From NCBI GenBank assembly GCA_009760855.2, contig WPIO01000099.1, positions 748,501 to 812,500 on the forward strand: a DNA stretch of 64,000 nt, read 5' to 3'. The notes under the pieces are model-generated. The model saw only the letters and a list, made by a program, of their open reading frames with translations. It had not been told where the DNA came from and did no database searches. The DNA is from Cristatella mucedo. Taxonomy: Eukaryota > Bryozoa > Phylactolaemata > Cristatellidae. This document shows positions 46,891 through 57,999 of the stretch, one piece after another (the stretch's first letter is position 1; every line of letters starts with the position of its first letter). The position numbers and the translations under genes are program-made.

Positions 46891-47978
46891 AGCGCCTCTC
46901 ATCTCGCCTGGGCATCACTGGCACTGCTCTGCAGTGGTTCAGGTCCTATCTCAGTGGGAGACTCCAGAGTGTTGACATGAATGGACAAAGATCATCTGAA
47001 GTACCTCTAAAATATGGAGTACCTCAGGGCTCTGTGCTAGGTCCGGTCCTTTTCACCGTTTATACTCTCCCTCTCGCTGATGTGATTGCCAAGCACAATC
47101 TAGGCTTTCACTTCTATGCGGATGACACTCAGTTGTACCTTTGCTTTGATCCCTCCCAGCCTTCGAGCACCTCAAATTCTCTCAACTCACTTGCTGCATG
47201 CATTGATGACATCCGATCATGGATGGCAGCAAATTTTCTAAAACTAAACGATGATAAAACTAACTTACTAGTTATGGGCAAACCTAGTGTTATTCAGAAA
47301 TTGGAAAGGCTGACTCTCAAAATTGGCTCTGCCAGCATATCTCCAGTTGCATCAGCTCAAAATCTAGGTGTCATATTCCAAAGCGACCTCTCGTTAGACG
47401 ACCACATCAGCTCCACAGTCAAATCTGCCTATTTTCAGCTTCATAACATTGCTAAAATTAGAGCTTGTTTAGATAAGGATACCACGTCCAAGTTGGTCCT
47501 TGCATTCGTGACATCTCGTCTCGACTTCTGCAACTCACTGCTTACTGGCCTACCAGCATGTGCGATCAGGCGATTGCAGCTGGTGCAAAACTCTGCAGCT
47601 AGGCTTGTCTGTCGTGAGCGTCGCAGTTGCCACATTACTCCACTTCTCGCCGACCTGCACTGGTTACCAGTCAAGCAACGGATTGACTTCAAGGTTTTGT
47701 CGCTCACTTTTAGGTCTCTTCATTCTATGGCTCCAGCCTATCTTTCAGAGATACTACCCCATCAGGCAAAGCATCGTACCACTCGCTTTTCGGAATCCAA
47801 CAGTCTAGAAATACCTCGTACAAACCTTAAATCCTTTGGAGACCGTGCATTTAGCTCGTATGCTCCCACAGCCTGGAACTCCATCCCGACCTGCATCAGA
47901 ACATCCCCTGACCTGACCACATTTAAAAGAAACTTAAAAACATACCTATTTAGGACAGCATTTAGTGAGTCCTTGTGA
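46776..47978 (+). pseudogene. LINE-A ORF2, 3' part: reverse transcriptase and C-terminal domain
   Basis: 400 codons in the frame that follows the 4-nt deletion. RT motifs are present in order: [27 protein letters not shown], and the catalytic [11 protein letters not shown] with YADD at 47115-47126. [16 protein letters not shown] follows, then the CR1/L2-style tail [34 protein letters not shown] and GDRAFSSYAPTAWNSIP. The three catalytic Asp are intact. There is no stop inside; only the upstream frame break disables this copy. Confidence 0.9.
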
Positions 47979-48364
47979 TTCGTCCTCGATGTGCTTATGC
48001 GTGCTGACACTGTTCATGCTGCCACTAACCACATTTGCATGCTGACCCAGTGCATGTAACCCCTAACCATGTTGTTTTTCAAGCATGATTTTACTCACTA
48101 TTCTATTGCGTATCACTTTGCAGCAAATGTAAAGCGCCTAGAAAGAGATTAAGTTCTCTGAGGGCGCTTTATCAAGTGCAATATTATTATTATTATTATT
48201 AACAGCTTGGCGTGCACATATTTCGGTAGGGACGGCAGGCACGTGGGAACTGGTCTCTCTCTCTCTCTCTCTCTTTCTCTCTCCCTCACCAACGAGCTGA
48301 AGGAGAGCATCGGTCAATCCAGCTGCCACGACGACTACTCGACCTCGAACGATTACATATAAAT

Positions 48365-48520
48365 ATAATTCATTTGTACATCACCCTAAGAGAACTTAAT
48401 CCAGGCGCTTCACGCATGCCGCAAGGCTCGAGCCCACGACCTCGGTCATTAAGCGCATTCACCTTGACCTCGATCGTTGAAGGCAAGAACCTTAACCTCT
48501 GAGTGAAACCAGGGCGGTAG
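48365..48520 (-). mobile_element. SINE-2
   Basis: Antisense: ATTCATTTGTACATCACCC, GAGAACTTAATC, box GGCTCGAGCCC, head GAGTGAAACCAGG. A second antisense partial copy lies at 48755-48870. Confidence 0.75.
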
Positions 48521-48982
48521 AGTGGCTGCTCTGGCATGGCAAAAGTCTGGCCCCTCTTTCGGGTCAATCTGGTCTAGGCTATAATTCAGCCTCATCGACA
48601 AATACAAGGAAATAAAAGGGGAAAAAAGCATCTGACGAAGCACACAGTAAAAGTAAAGGTCGGATGCCTCAACAGCCTCATTTACATAGCTGCAGAACCG
48701 CCTTAGGTGGCTACCACTCCAGCTAATGGCAGGCAATAAAGGGTAAAGAAAAAAACAAATCTTGTTTGAATAGCATTCCGAAAGAGCTTAATGCATATCC
48801 GGATGCTTCACATAAGCTGTAGGGCTTGAGCCCACGACCTTGGTCGCAAAAGACGAGCGAGCACCTTGGTCCTGGGCAAAAAAATGACTTCCTGTTGCAC
48901 GACTCGAACCAGCGGACCTGGGTCTTGAAGGCCGAGGCCAGAAGGGGGTGCGAGCGCCGTCACTAGACGGTTTCGCTCTGAG

Positions 48983-49305
48983 GAAGGAAGAAGGAAGAAC
49001 CGGTGTCAAGGAAGAAGGAAGGACCGGTGTCAAGGAAGAAGGAAGGACCGGTGTCAAGGAAGAAGGAAGGACCGGTGTCAAGGAAGAAGGAAGGACCGGT
49101 GTCAAGGAAGAAGGAAGGACCGGTGTCAAGGAAGAAGGAAGGACCGGTGTCAAGGAAGAAGGAAGGAGAAGGATGGACCGGTGTCAAGGAAGAAGGAAGG
49201 ACCGGTGTCAAGGAAGAAGGAAGGACCGGTGTCAAGGAAGAAGGAAGGACCGGTGTCAAGGAAGAAGGAAGGACCGGTGTCAAGGAAGAAGGAAGGACCG
49301 GTGTC
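48983..49305 (+). repeat. 24-bp minisatellite, 13 copies
   Basis: Tandem array of AAGGAAGAAGGAAGGACCGG plus TGTC, nearly perfect, with one irregular unit near 49165-49180. The unit is a multiple of three, so several frames stay open through it; those frames are not genes. It lies in the TIR gene intron, about 50 bp past the donor at 49357. Confidence 0.95.
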
Positions 49306-49357
49306 GCTGCGGTCGGCAGCTTCGGCGGGCGGCTGCGCAGAGCGGCCGGCGGCCTAC

Positions 49358-49515
49358 ATTTCTCTGTGCTTGCGCTGGCCCTCCAACTCCTCCTCCTTCC
49401 GCTGGCGGTCGCGAGCCTCCCTGGCGAGGCGTTCTTGCACCTCCTGCTGGCGTTTCTCCCTGTGCTGGCGTTTCTCGCTAAACAGCTTGATGATGCTCTG
49501 GCTTCGAAACGTGTC
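49358..49515 (-). CDS. TIR gene: coiled-coil exon 1
   Basis: 52 codons plus two bases, between TTGCAG and a GTAGGC donor. It reads DTFRSQSIIKLFSEKRQ and then an uninterrupted Arg/Glu/Gln/Lys-rich helix ending GQRKHRE. TICAM-like proteins continue in a similar way after the TIR domain, with a kinase-free basic/acidic coil. The donor lies about 50 bp from a 13-copy, 24-bp minisatellite in the downstream intron. Confidence 0.75.
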
Positions 49516-49654
49516 CTGCAATGACGATGGTGGACAGGCATGAATAAATAAATATATACATATACACTATTAGCCGATTTAACAGCCTCAGTTGCATAGC
49601 GGCAGAAAAGGCCTAAACATTTTCTTTCCATTCCCCCTTAAAAGGGAATCCTAA

Positions 49655-50090
49655 CAGAAAATATTTACACTTTGTCCAACAATCAAATATTTGTTTAGTG
49701 TACCTTTCGAAAGACAAATATGTTAGAACTGGGATCGAAAGCTTTGACGACTTCTGCCCAAATGAAAAAACAGTTATGCAAACCACGGCTAACTAGGATG
49801 TAAACCGGAAGCAGCATATCTTTGAAGAACACATTGACCGATCTCTGCATCATTTGCGACTAGTATCCCAACTTGTCGAACCTTGGTAGGTGGACATAGA
49901 TGTGTAAAACTTGTTGAGGTGCAATCTTATGACCTGTATACAGCTTCATTACCAGTGTAGGTTTGTGCCTTGTAAAATCCACAACTCGGCTAATACTTCA
50001 CATATCGAAGTGAAATTTGAAATGCGAGTTCAGCTCTGCTTGTTTTTACATGACTCGAGAAACATTTCTGATTTCGATTGGATACATTTT
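49655..50090. mobile_element. Single arm of the foldback repeat
   Basis: Matches 4260-4690: TTTGTCCAACAATCAAATAT, TTTCGAAAGACAAAT, AACCGGAAGCAGCATATC, TTGAGGTGCAATCTTATGAC, GAGTTCAGCTCTGCTTG. It stops near the element's centre; no second arm follows. Confidence 0.72.
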
Positions 50091-50559
50091 GCTGTCATCG
50101 CGGTCGAGATGAGCTAAGGCGGTGTGAGAAAATAGTCGTAGAACTAGCGACAGACACGAGGCCAATGCTTCCAGATTCTGGGCAGGTTGATGGGTGCTGG
50201 AGAGGGAGATGAAACTGCACTAATTCTCAGAGCCCTGGGCAAGCTTGCTTGGCTGCTATTACCTCGGCTCACCGCCACACCCGTCAGCACTGACACGTGC
50301 GAATCGGCCTGCCAGACCGCAGAGAAAATATAGAACGGAATGTGCGACAGTCGAATAGGACTGGGCAAACTGGCAGCCTCAGAACTAAGGCAAAGAGTAT
50401 GGGAAAAAAGGAGGAGAGAAAAAAGCTCAGCCGTCGATGGCGGAAGCTGCCCAGCTGCTCGAGCACACGAGCCGAGCTCTCGCTCGCGAAAAACTGGTGA
50501 AAAACACTGAGCCAGCGACCGATCGCTGCTGGGTCATCCACTTGCCACGAGGTTTTATA

Positions 50560-50705
50560 ATAAATAAATATAATTCATGTGTATAGCGCCCTACGAGAAT
50601 CTAATCTCTATTCGGGCGCTTAGCATATAGTAGGGGGGGGGCTCGAGCCAACGACCTCGGTCAGACCTTGGTCGGGGCAAGCAGCACCACCGCGGCAAAC
50701 CAGCT
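50560..50705 (-). mobile_element. SINE-2
   Basis: Antisense: TTCATGTGTATAGCGCCC, GAATCTAATCTC, box GGGCTCGAGCC (after a G run) and head GGCAAACCAGC. A partial relative lies at 32915-32980 (minus). Confidence 0.75.
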
Positions 50706-50909
50706 CGGCAAGAAATCAACACCCGAGCAAAGAGCTGAGAGCCAAACATCGAGACCAGCATATTTTGCTCCCACGGATTCCCGGCTCAGATGTCCCTTTC
50801 ATGGCGCCTCGGATAGATAGCAAGCTGGCTTTCTGCGAATGAACTATAGAAAAACGGTCAAGCATATCATGTACGCAGTCTTTGGGGCTTATTAGAGTCA
50901 CGAAAGTGA

Positions 50910-51330
50910 ACTGCTGCATCAGTTTCAGCCTGTTCGCGCCCTCAGGTCCGGTGTGGACAATGAATTAGCTGTCCCATTCCTCCGCTTAAAGACCGTTGGC
51001 GACAGAAGCTTTAGCTCTGCAGGTCCTAGACTGTGGAACTCGCTTCCACAATTCTTATGCAACGACAACTACTCTCCTACTGCCGACTATGGCACATCCT
51101 TTTCAGCGGTCCTGAGCTGCTACTTCCATGCTACTCACTACCTCAACTGCTCTGCTGACTCTGCTATGCTTCCCACTTTCTCTTTGTTGCATGAGACGAA
51201 GTCTGTTGGCTACCAAATGCCGCTTCGGCTGTGAGTGCGCTACACAAAACTCTCCTGCGTAACACCCACGTGGTCTTTATGACTGTGGAGTTACAGACGG
51301 AGATACATTACATTAAAGAACAAAGATAAT
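50910..51330 (+). mobile_element. LINE-B 3' fragment
   Basis: Encodes LAVPFLRLKTVGDRSFSSAG and LWNSLPQFLCNDNYS (50953-51234), then the 3' block and an ACATTACATT tail. A short deletion shortens the conserved ATGCGTACCGAAAGC region. Confidence 0.82.
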
Positions 51331-52313
51331 TATTGACAGAAGCTCCAAATCTTGCTGCTAAGTAAAAGGTAAGTTTTAGTGCTAGCAATACATACGAATA
51401 CATGATAGAAGGCGATTAAAAGATGCCGAGAGAAAGCAGAAGAAACAAGACACACGTCAGGCAGATTATCTGCCCTTCAACGTTGCCCTATTGTAATTCA
51501 TGCTCGAGATTCAAGACTGAGTGCAAGGCGGCACTGAGTAGTGCCAGAGCAGTGGAGAAACAACACAGCCTCGAAAAAGATTTCAATGCTGGCAGTTGGG
51601 TGTGTGTCACACGATAACACGGGCACACGGGATCCGTGCCCGATATAAGCAGGATGTGCGACGAGAAGGCAGGATGAGCGGCTCATGGACTGCACGGAGC
51701 AACTGGTTGCTATCACGGGGGGGGGGATTCCACCCAGCTCGCTGGCTTGCCTCTTCCTCTCCAGATGGTGCCAGATCCAGAACGAGTCCATAATGCCACC
51801 GCCTGGCACTTTGGACTCATTCCAAAACAACCTTCTCCCTCTACTAGATCGACCGGCATCAATGCTTTGGCCAGTTTGTCGCGCTGCCGCTGCTAAACGT
51901 AGAATGATTTCTGCCTCTCACGTCATTCGAAAAACCGAACAAAGACTATAATAATAATAATAATAATATAATAATAATAATAATAATAAATAATAATAAT
52001 AATAAAGATTCTGGCCAGTGTGCCTGCGTCTGGCAATGGCAACAGAAATCCGAAATCTCGCCGGCCTGACTATTGAATCGCTTTCTTCCTGACGACAGAC
52101 AATCAAGGAAAGGGAAGCCAAAATCCGGGTGACAAAATCGGGGCCACAGGCTGCAAGCCGAGAAGCAGGCCTCGGGCCCTTCCATACCAGACCAGTTTGA
52201 GCGCCGAGAGCTTGCACGAGCCAAGAGTGCGGCCGCAGCATAAGTTTGTCTCAGCGCTGGCGCAGAGGCAAACTGCTCGACGCCAGCGCTGGGCCACTCT
52301 CACGCTCACTCAC

Positions 52314-52717
52314 CGCCATGTTCTTCTCACTGATGCCGGTCAGCGGGCGCAGCGCCATGGGCCGCTGGTACTCCTCCTCGGGCGCTGTCCAGACCGGAAT
52401 CAGGCACCATCGCTTTTTGTCGTTATTGAGCATCTCCGACAGACAGGTGTCACGGAGCATAATGTTCCCATCGCCGGCGCAGAACTTCTTCGTCACGAGC
52501 AGCAGCATGTATGTGCTGCGTCTGATCGTGTCCTCTAGCACATCGTAGTGCAGCCGCCCGGCATTCGAGGCGTCACAGCCGAACTTTGTGACGCGCAAGT
52601 CGGGACCGACGATGCCGACCAGGTTTCTGCGAAAGAGCTCCGCTTTTCCCTCGTCCTCGGGATCGTGAATGATGACGGCATCGTACTGCTCAGGAAGCGC
52701 TTGCCTCAAACCGCCAC
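52314..52717 (-). CDS. TIR-domain exon (TICAM-like adaptor)
   Basis: This exon encodes a TIR domain. Box 1 is EQYDAVIIHDPEDEGKAELF, followed by GRLHYDVLEDTIRRSTYMLLLVTKKF, DTCLSEMLNNDKKRWCLIPVW and RPLTGISEKNMA. TIR domains mediate signalling contacts with other TIR proteins, and some hydrolyse NAD+. The pattern H-D-P-E-D, L-E-D-x-I-x-x-S-T-Y and CLIPVWT looks closest to TICAM-type adaptors of invertebrates. That subfamily call is from memory of motifs and needs a search. The acceptor is CAGCAG and the donor GTGAGT; phases 1 in and 0 out match both neighbours. No signal peptide or membrane segment is visible, so the protein should be cytosolic. Confidence 0.82.
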
Positions 52718-52967
52718 CTGCTGACCAGGATGGGCGTGGCCCCGCTTAGCCAGAGCCTGCCTGCTGCAGCCTGGCGGTGCACGAATCAAAACCGAGAGGT
52801 GGCAGCTGCCAGTGCTAACAATGGTCGACAAGCTAAAGCCTCAAACACAGAGCGACTGCAACACTAAACATCCTGATTCCCGACTAGGCTGCTCTAGGCT
52901 AGGCACCCGACGGACGATCCAGCCACTGGATTGTGTACAACGGTACATAGCGGCTAATACTCAGCTA

Positions 52968-53031
52968 GTGCTCATAGCAGGCTGTTCAACACGGCCCCTG
53001 GCGACCATGTTGAACAGCCTGCTCTGAGCAC
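52968..53031. repeat. Hairpin with 24-bp arms
   Basis: Arms 52968-52991 and 53008-53031 pair at 23 of 24 positions around a 16-nt loop. The right half and the next ~60 bp recur as a direct repeat at about 53212-53285 (GGCGACCATGAACAGCCTGC...ACAGACTTACA). Possibly a decayed MITE or foldback. Confidence 0.88.
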
Positions 53032-53409
53032 TGTGCCCATAGCAGACTTACATGAACTGTATGAACAGATGGTGCTCAGCTAATAAATGGGGTTTTTGGG
53101 TCTAGAGTTTAAGTGTAAAGGCTTAAAGTTTAGTATTTAGGTATTAGAAAGAAACTCTAAATGAAAAAAGATAAGTAAAAATGTGTTTATTTAATGTAAA
53201 TATAAAGATATGCTGGCGACCATGAACAGCCTGCTACGAGCAGTGCGCCCATAACAGACTTACACGGCTGTATGAACAAACGACGCCTTATTAGCTGTAC
53301 ATACATACACACACAAATACATGCAAGGTTTGAGGTGGATGGAACTGGAGGCCTCTCTGCCAGTAGTATACATAAGACTATCTAATGACATGCTGCTTAA
53401 TTTACCATT

Positions 53410-54275
53410 TTCAGCTCGAAATCTAGGTGTCATATTCCAAAGCGACCTCTCGTTAGACGACCACATCAGCTCCACAGTCAAATCAGCCTATTTTCAGCTT
53501 CATAACAATGCTAAAATTAGGGCTTGTTTAGATAAGGATACCACGTCCAAGTTGGTCCTTGCATTCGTGACATCTCGTCTCGACTTCTGCAACTCACTGC
53601 TTACTGGCCTACCAGCATGTGCGATCAGGCGATTGCAGCTGGTGCAAAACTCTGCAGCTAGGCTTGTCTGTCGTGAGCGTCGCAGTTGCCACATTACTCC
53701 ACTTCTCGCCGACCTGCACTGGTTACCAGTCAAGCAACGGATTGACTTCAAGGTTTTGTCGCTCACTTTTAGGTCTCTTCATTCTATGGCTCCAGCCTAT
53801 CTTTCAAAGATACTACCCCATCAGGCAAAGCATCGTACCACTCGCTTTTCGGAATCCAACAGTCTAGAAATACCTCGTACAAACCTTAAATCCTTTGGAG
53901 ACCGTGCATTTAGCTCGTATGCTCCCACAGCCTGGAACTCCCTCCCGACCTGCATCAGAACATCCCCTGACCTGACCACATTTAAAAGAAACTTAAAAAC
54001 ATACCTATTTAGGACAGCATTTAGTGGGTCCTTGTGATTCGTCCTCGATGTGCTTATGCGTGCTGACACTGTTCATGCTGCCACTAACCACATTTGCATG
54101 CTGACCGAGTGCATGTAACCCCTAACCATGTTATTCATTTTGTTTGTTTTTCAAGCATGATTTTACTTACTATTCTATTGCGTATCACTTTGCAGCAAAT
54201 GTAAAGCGCCTAGAAAGAGATTAAGTTCTCTGAGGGCGCTTTATCAAGTGCAATATTATTATTATATTATTATTT
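53410..54275 (+). mobile_element. LINE-A, recent 5'-truncated copy
   Basis: Starts abruptly inside RT ([17 protein letters not shown]) and runs to the 3' hairpin and ATT tail. It matches 47360-48205 almost base for base; I see only about ten substitutions and one insertion of about a dozen bases in the 3'UTR. The C-terminal frame (53321-54037) is open to its natural stop. Imprecise 5' truncation with an intact 3' end is typical of target-primed LINE insertion. Confidence 0.92.
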
Positions 54276-55279
54276 TGCAGACACCCGGTGGTAGTTATGC
54301 TGCACAGTTGTTGCAGCGCCGTAGAAGCCTAAACGGCCTAGTACTGCATTAGCAAACAGCCTTCACCTCACGCGACAACAAAACGAGGCACCGTGACAGC
54401 TGAATTAGGAAGACCGTCGAGGAATCGGCAATGCAGGTTCAGTAAAGGCCGTTGCTCCAAATCTCGTGCAACAGTCAAGCCACCCGGCGGCACTGATCTG
54501 TCATCAATTCACCTCTTCTGTACGAGCCGTACCGTCATCCCTATAGGGCATCGAACCGATATCGAATACAAATCTCTGGCTGCTGATAGGTGGCTTCAAT
54601 CGCTTCGACCAGCCTTGAACTACCCGACCTCCTTGCCTTACCAGTGTGCTCGAGCAACGCCTGTTCCTCGACTTCCGGTGTCAGCCCAATTTCAACTCTT
54701 TTGAAATGTGTTGCCGAGCGGTTCTTCGGTTCATATGCACCAAAAGTCGAGAGCTCTCTCCATATGCCACTACCTGCGATCCCTTGGCTCCCGTGTAGTA
54801 TCCCGTAGTATTTGCTCTCGATCCGTGCGAACCAATCGAAGGTGACCTTTAACCGGGTGATAACGTCAGCTCCACAGTCAAGAGGGCTTACTATCAGCAA
54901 GTACTACTGAAGAATGCAGGCCTGCTTAAAAAACAGGATATCTCAGACAAGCATCCATCCATTTGGACATCCCCTCGAGAGTAACTAAACCTCGTAATTC
55001 TTCCGGAAGCTTGTGCACTGAGCTGACACAGCTTGCAGCAACACCGAGCAGCCAGGCTCGGCTGCTGTGCAGGTTGCAACTGCCAACCCTTTCTCAGAGA
55101 AAAGAGACATATAGACTTTACGATTCCGCCACTCACTAATGGCTAACTACGCGACACCCATCGAAATGCCGACAGTTAATTTGAAGCTAATAAGCCACAT
55201 GTTTCACACAGCATTTGCATAATCCTAGTAAATTGTACGTTCTATACTTCTGTGTGGAAGCACAATCCAAGCTATCACT

Positions 55280-55800
55280 GACCAAGTGACATGTTTCCTA
55301 TCCAGCATATGTAAAGTGCATGCTGCCACTAACCATATCTACATGCCGACCCTACGCATGTCACCTCTGGACATGTTATGCTTGTTGACATTAAACATGC
55401 TACCATTAACCATTCGATCCTGCTTCTTTTGCAGCAAACTTAAAGTGCCTATAAAGAGATTAAGTTCTCTTATTGTGCTATACAAATGTATTATTATTAT
55501 TATTATTATTATATTAAATTGCATTAAAGAGGTATAGCTAAGTAAGAACTCAATCATAATAATGACTTTTTATAGAACCCTCAGAGAACCGATTCTCATT
55601 TTTAGCTTCTGCGTAAATTTTGTCGAGTCAGGGGACCTCACAACATCAGTCGGGAGCAAGTTCTAACACTTTGGGCGCATACATTGTAAAGCCAGGGTCT
55701 CCATGAGATTTTGAGGTCGGTCAAAGGCACAGTCACACGATTTGAGTCAGAAAAGCAAGTGGTACGATGTCTAGCCTCATTGGGGAACAGTTCTGACGAG
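55280..55800. mobile_element. LINE-A 3' ends, head-to-head pair
   Basis: A + strand 3'UTR with hairpin and ATT tail occupies about 55280-55520. A minus-strand fragment (hairpin-like sequence at 55560-55600 and C-terminal remnant) follows to about 55800. Their ATT/AAT tails face each other. Confidence 0.7.
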
Positions 55801-55829
55801 CCTTCTTGGATGGCTGTCATCATGCCATC

Positions 55830-55998
55830 ATAGCTGTGCTTTCTAGCCCAGGAGTGAGGTGCTCGCTCTTCACGACTCAGGTCGTGGTTTTTCGACTCAT
55901 GAAGTGGGAAATCCTATAGTTAAGACAGCAAGCAGTGGTGACAACCGTTAAAATACTTCTGTTGCTATACAAAAACTAGAACTGTTAAATGAGCTTAA
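55830..55998 (+). mobile_element. SINE-1 (decayed)
   Basis: Head TTCTAGCCCAGGAGTGAGG, degenerate B box, body and tail GCTATACAAAAACTAGAACTG. Confidence 0.72.
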
Positions 55999-56400
55999 CC
56001 TTTCTCCAGTGAGGACAGGTCGAATAAACGATTGAGCATCCTGAAGGCAAAGATTTTAAGTGGAGGACGAAGATTGTTTTGAGTAGACAGCATTCGTGTT
56101 ACATGTCATAAGGTTTGACTATTTGAAGCCGATTTTGGATGCCAAGGAGGGCACAGACGGCAGCCTTCCTGAGATCAGTACTTTGGTCAGATAAGCAGAA
56201 TATAGTCATGACAACATATAATTGTAAGAGAACAATTGATCGAGTGAGTGAACATTTTGTGAGAGGGATTTTGAAAATAAGCCGCAAAAAAATTAATCAG
56301 TCAGACAACACACAATTAGGCGATCAAGGCATCGGTTCAGTCGTCGAAATAATAACAAAATTATTCACAAAGGGGAGAGACTGGGGGAGGGAGAGACTGG

Positions 56401-56448
<48 letters not shown>

Positions 56449-56596
56449 GATAAGAGTTAGTGCGCTGGACAGCAGCCTCCAGCAGGTTGTCATTTTGCTG
56501 CAGGGGGCAATTGGGTGCTCATTCCCGCTCAGACGAATGGGACAAAAATCCACCGAAGCTAAGCAGCATCATAGCCAGATGATGAGCGAAGCTCAC

Positions 56597-56765
56597 GGGC
56601 CGTGATAGCCCAGAAGGTAAAGTGTTCGCTCTTCTCAAGGCAAAGGTGGTGGGTTCGAATCCTGCAGTGGGCGATCCTTTATTGCCAACTGCAAGCAGTG
56701 GTGAAAGCCGCCAAGGCTCTTCTGCTGCTATACAAAACGAGGCTGTCAAATCAGCCAGTATTTGG
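56597..56765 (+). mobile_element. SINE-1
   Basis: GGGCCGTGATAGCCCAGAAGG head, GGGTTCGAATCCTGC B box, standard body and CAGCCAGTATTT tail. Confidence 0.86.
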
Positions 56766-56957
56766 TATTTCATTATGGTGGATGCAGCAAACGACTCGAC
56801 AACTATTTGGCGCGGGCAAGAAGCGCAAGGTCCGCTGCTAAATATCAAGCGGTCGGATTGTGAGCGATGCATCATTCGGCTTGCATCGGGGCGCTTGCAC
56901 GGGGCAGAGTGCCACCGGCTGCTACTTGCACGGAGAAGAGAGAGCACAAACACTCAC

Positions 56958-57156
56958 CAGTGGCGGTTGCTTCTTTATCGGATCCAGGCGATAAAGTGAG
57001 GCTTGCCAGACGGTCAGAGAGACCATCGTCAACCAGGGCCGTCGATGCAGCAGCCCCAACGCCGGAGGACAAGAAGGGCGCCAATGCATCCGGGGCCGAA
57101 TCGATGGCGGGCGATGTGGAGCTGATCTGCAGGCTGCTGCGCGATGATGACGCAGC
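56958..57156 (-). CDS. TIR/coiled-coil protein: most upstream exon recognised
   Basis: The most 5' exon I can support for the large minus-strand gene. It follows a strong pyrimidine tract ending CTCTTCAG and ends at a GTGAGT donor, with 66 codons plus one base. The sequence is Ser/Ala-rich (AASSSRSSLQISSTSPAIDS..., later DDGLSDRLASLTLSPGSDKEATATG) and is probably disordered. The next exon supplies the two bases needed. No initiating ATG is in frame within the exon, so at least one upstream exon is missing. It was not found between here and 64000. A weaker alternative acceptor lies near 57235. Confidence 0.65.
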
Positions 57157-57464
57157 CTGAAGAGCAAGAAAGAAGCAACCGTGAGCTGCTGCCGACTGCT
57201 CATGGGCCACTTCACATGACCACTACAGAAGGGACACTCGTGCTGCTTGCCGCTTCTTCACCGGCTGCTGGCAGGTGCAGTCGGCTGCTGTAACGGCCGA
57301 GCTGGGAGAAGAGGTGGGGCAGCACTCAGTTTGTATCGATTAGTGATCAGCCCAATGGCTGATCAGTCGATTTGGGGTGGGATCACGGCCAGAATGGCTG
57401 ACTATAGTAAACATAAAAGAAAAGAAAAAAAAACCAAGGACAATTGAGTACAGCTCATCAATCT

Positions 57465-57532
57465 ATTCCCTTTGCAGCAAATGTAAAGCGACTAGAAAGA
57501 GATTGAGTTCTCTGAGGGCGCTTTATCAAGTG

Positions 57533-57565
<33 letters not shown>

Positions 57566-57570
57566 AGCTA
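57465..57570 (+). mobile_element. LINE-A solo 3' end
   Basis: Only the last ~100 bp: GCAGCAAATGTAAAGCGAC, the hairpin and (ATT)9-10. The extreme 5' truncation shows that the 3' hairpin plus tail is the minimal mobilised unit. Confidence 0.8.
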
Positions 57571-57654
57571 GTAATAGTTGTAGTTGGCCCTTCTAGAGCT
57601 CTATATAAACGAGGCTGCTAAATTGGACAGACAGAGAAGGACACAAATACAAAG

Positions 57655-57707
57655 ACAGTGAGAGAAAGAGAGAGAGAAAGGAGAGAGAGAGAGAGAGGAG
57701 AGAGAGA

Positions 57708-57799
<92 letters not shown>

Positions 57800-57812
57800 A
57801 AGAGAGAGAGAA
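57655..57812 (+). repeat. (GA)n microsatellite
   Basis: About 150 bp of GA with GGAGA interruptions, downstream of a SINE-like tail (CTATATAAACGAGGCTGC). Confidence 0.94.
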
Positions 57813-57999
57813 AATGACTAATCGAATAAGCTAGCAACTGAGTAAACTAACCTCAAATGACTAGGAGACCATGCCTAAAATTCCGGTATACATTAAGCAT
57901 ATAACTCTGCATTGACAGCCAACACATTACTTAATAATAATACAATTCGTATAGCAATCTAAGGGAGCTACATGGGCTGAATGATAATAACAGGTATAA

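Larger units (their letters stand above)
44540..48210 (+). mobile_element. LINE-A, nearly full-length CR1/L2-type non-LTR retrotransposon
   Basis: The most complete LINE in the window. It holds an ORF2-like region with an apurinic-type endonuclease, a reverse transcriptase and a CR1/L2-style C-terminal part, a 3'UTR, a terminal hairpin (about 48130-48172) and an (ATT)n tail. No ORF1 was recognised upstream, where a LINE-B 3' end (44330-44540) abuts. Reading is broken by a small deletion near 46734. The 5' boundary is estimated from where LINE-B ends. The 3' 850 bp is almost identical to the copy at 53.4 kb, so the family moved recently. Confidence 0.88.

Noticed and set aside
48983-49305. CRISPR-like array
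   Set aside because: Units are contiguous without spacers and the genome is eukaryotic; it is a minisatellite.
48948-49631. Long KEEGRTGV / PSSLTPVL repeat ORFs on both strands
   Set aside because: The 24-bp minisatellite unit is a multiple of three, so several frames stay open; it is intronic.
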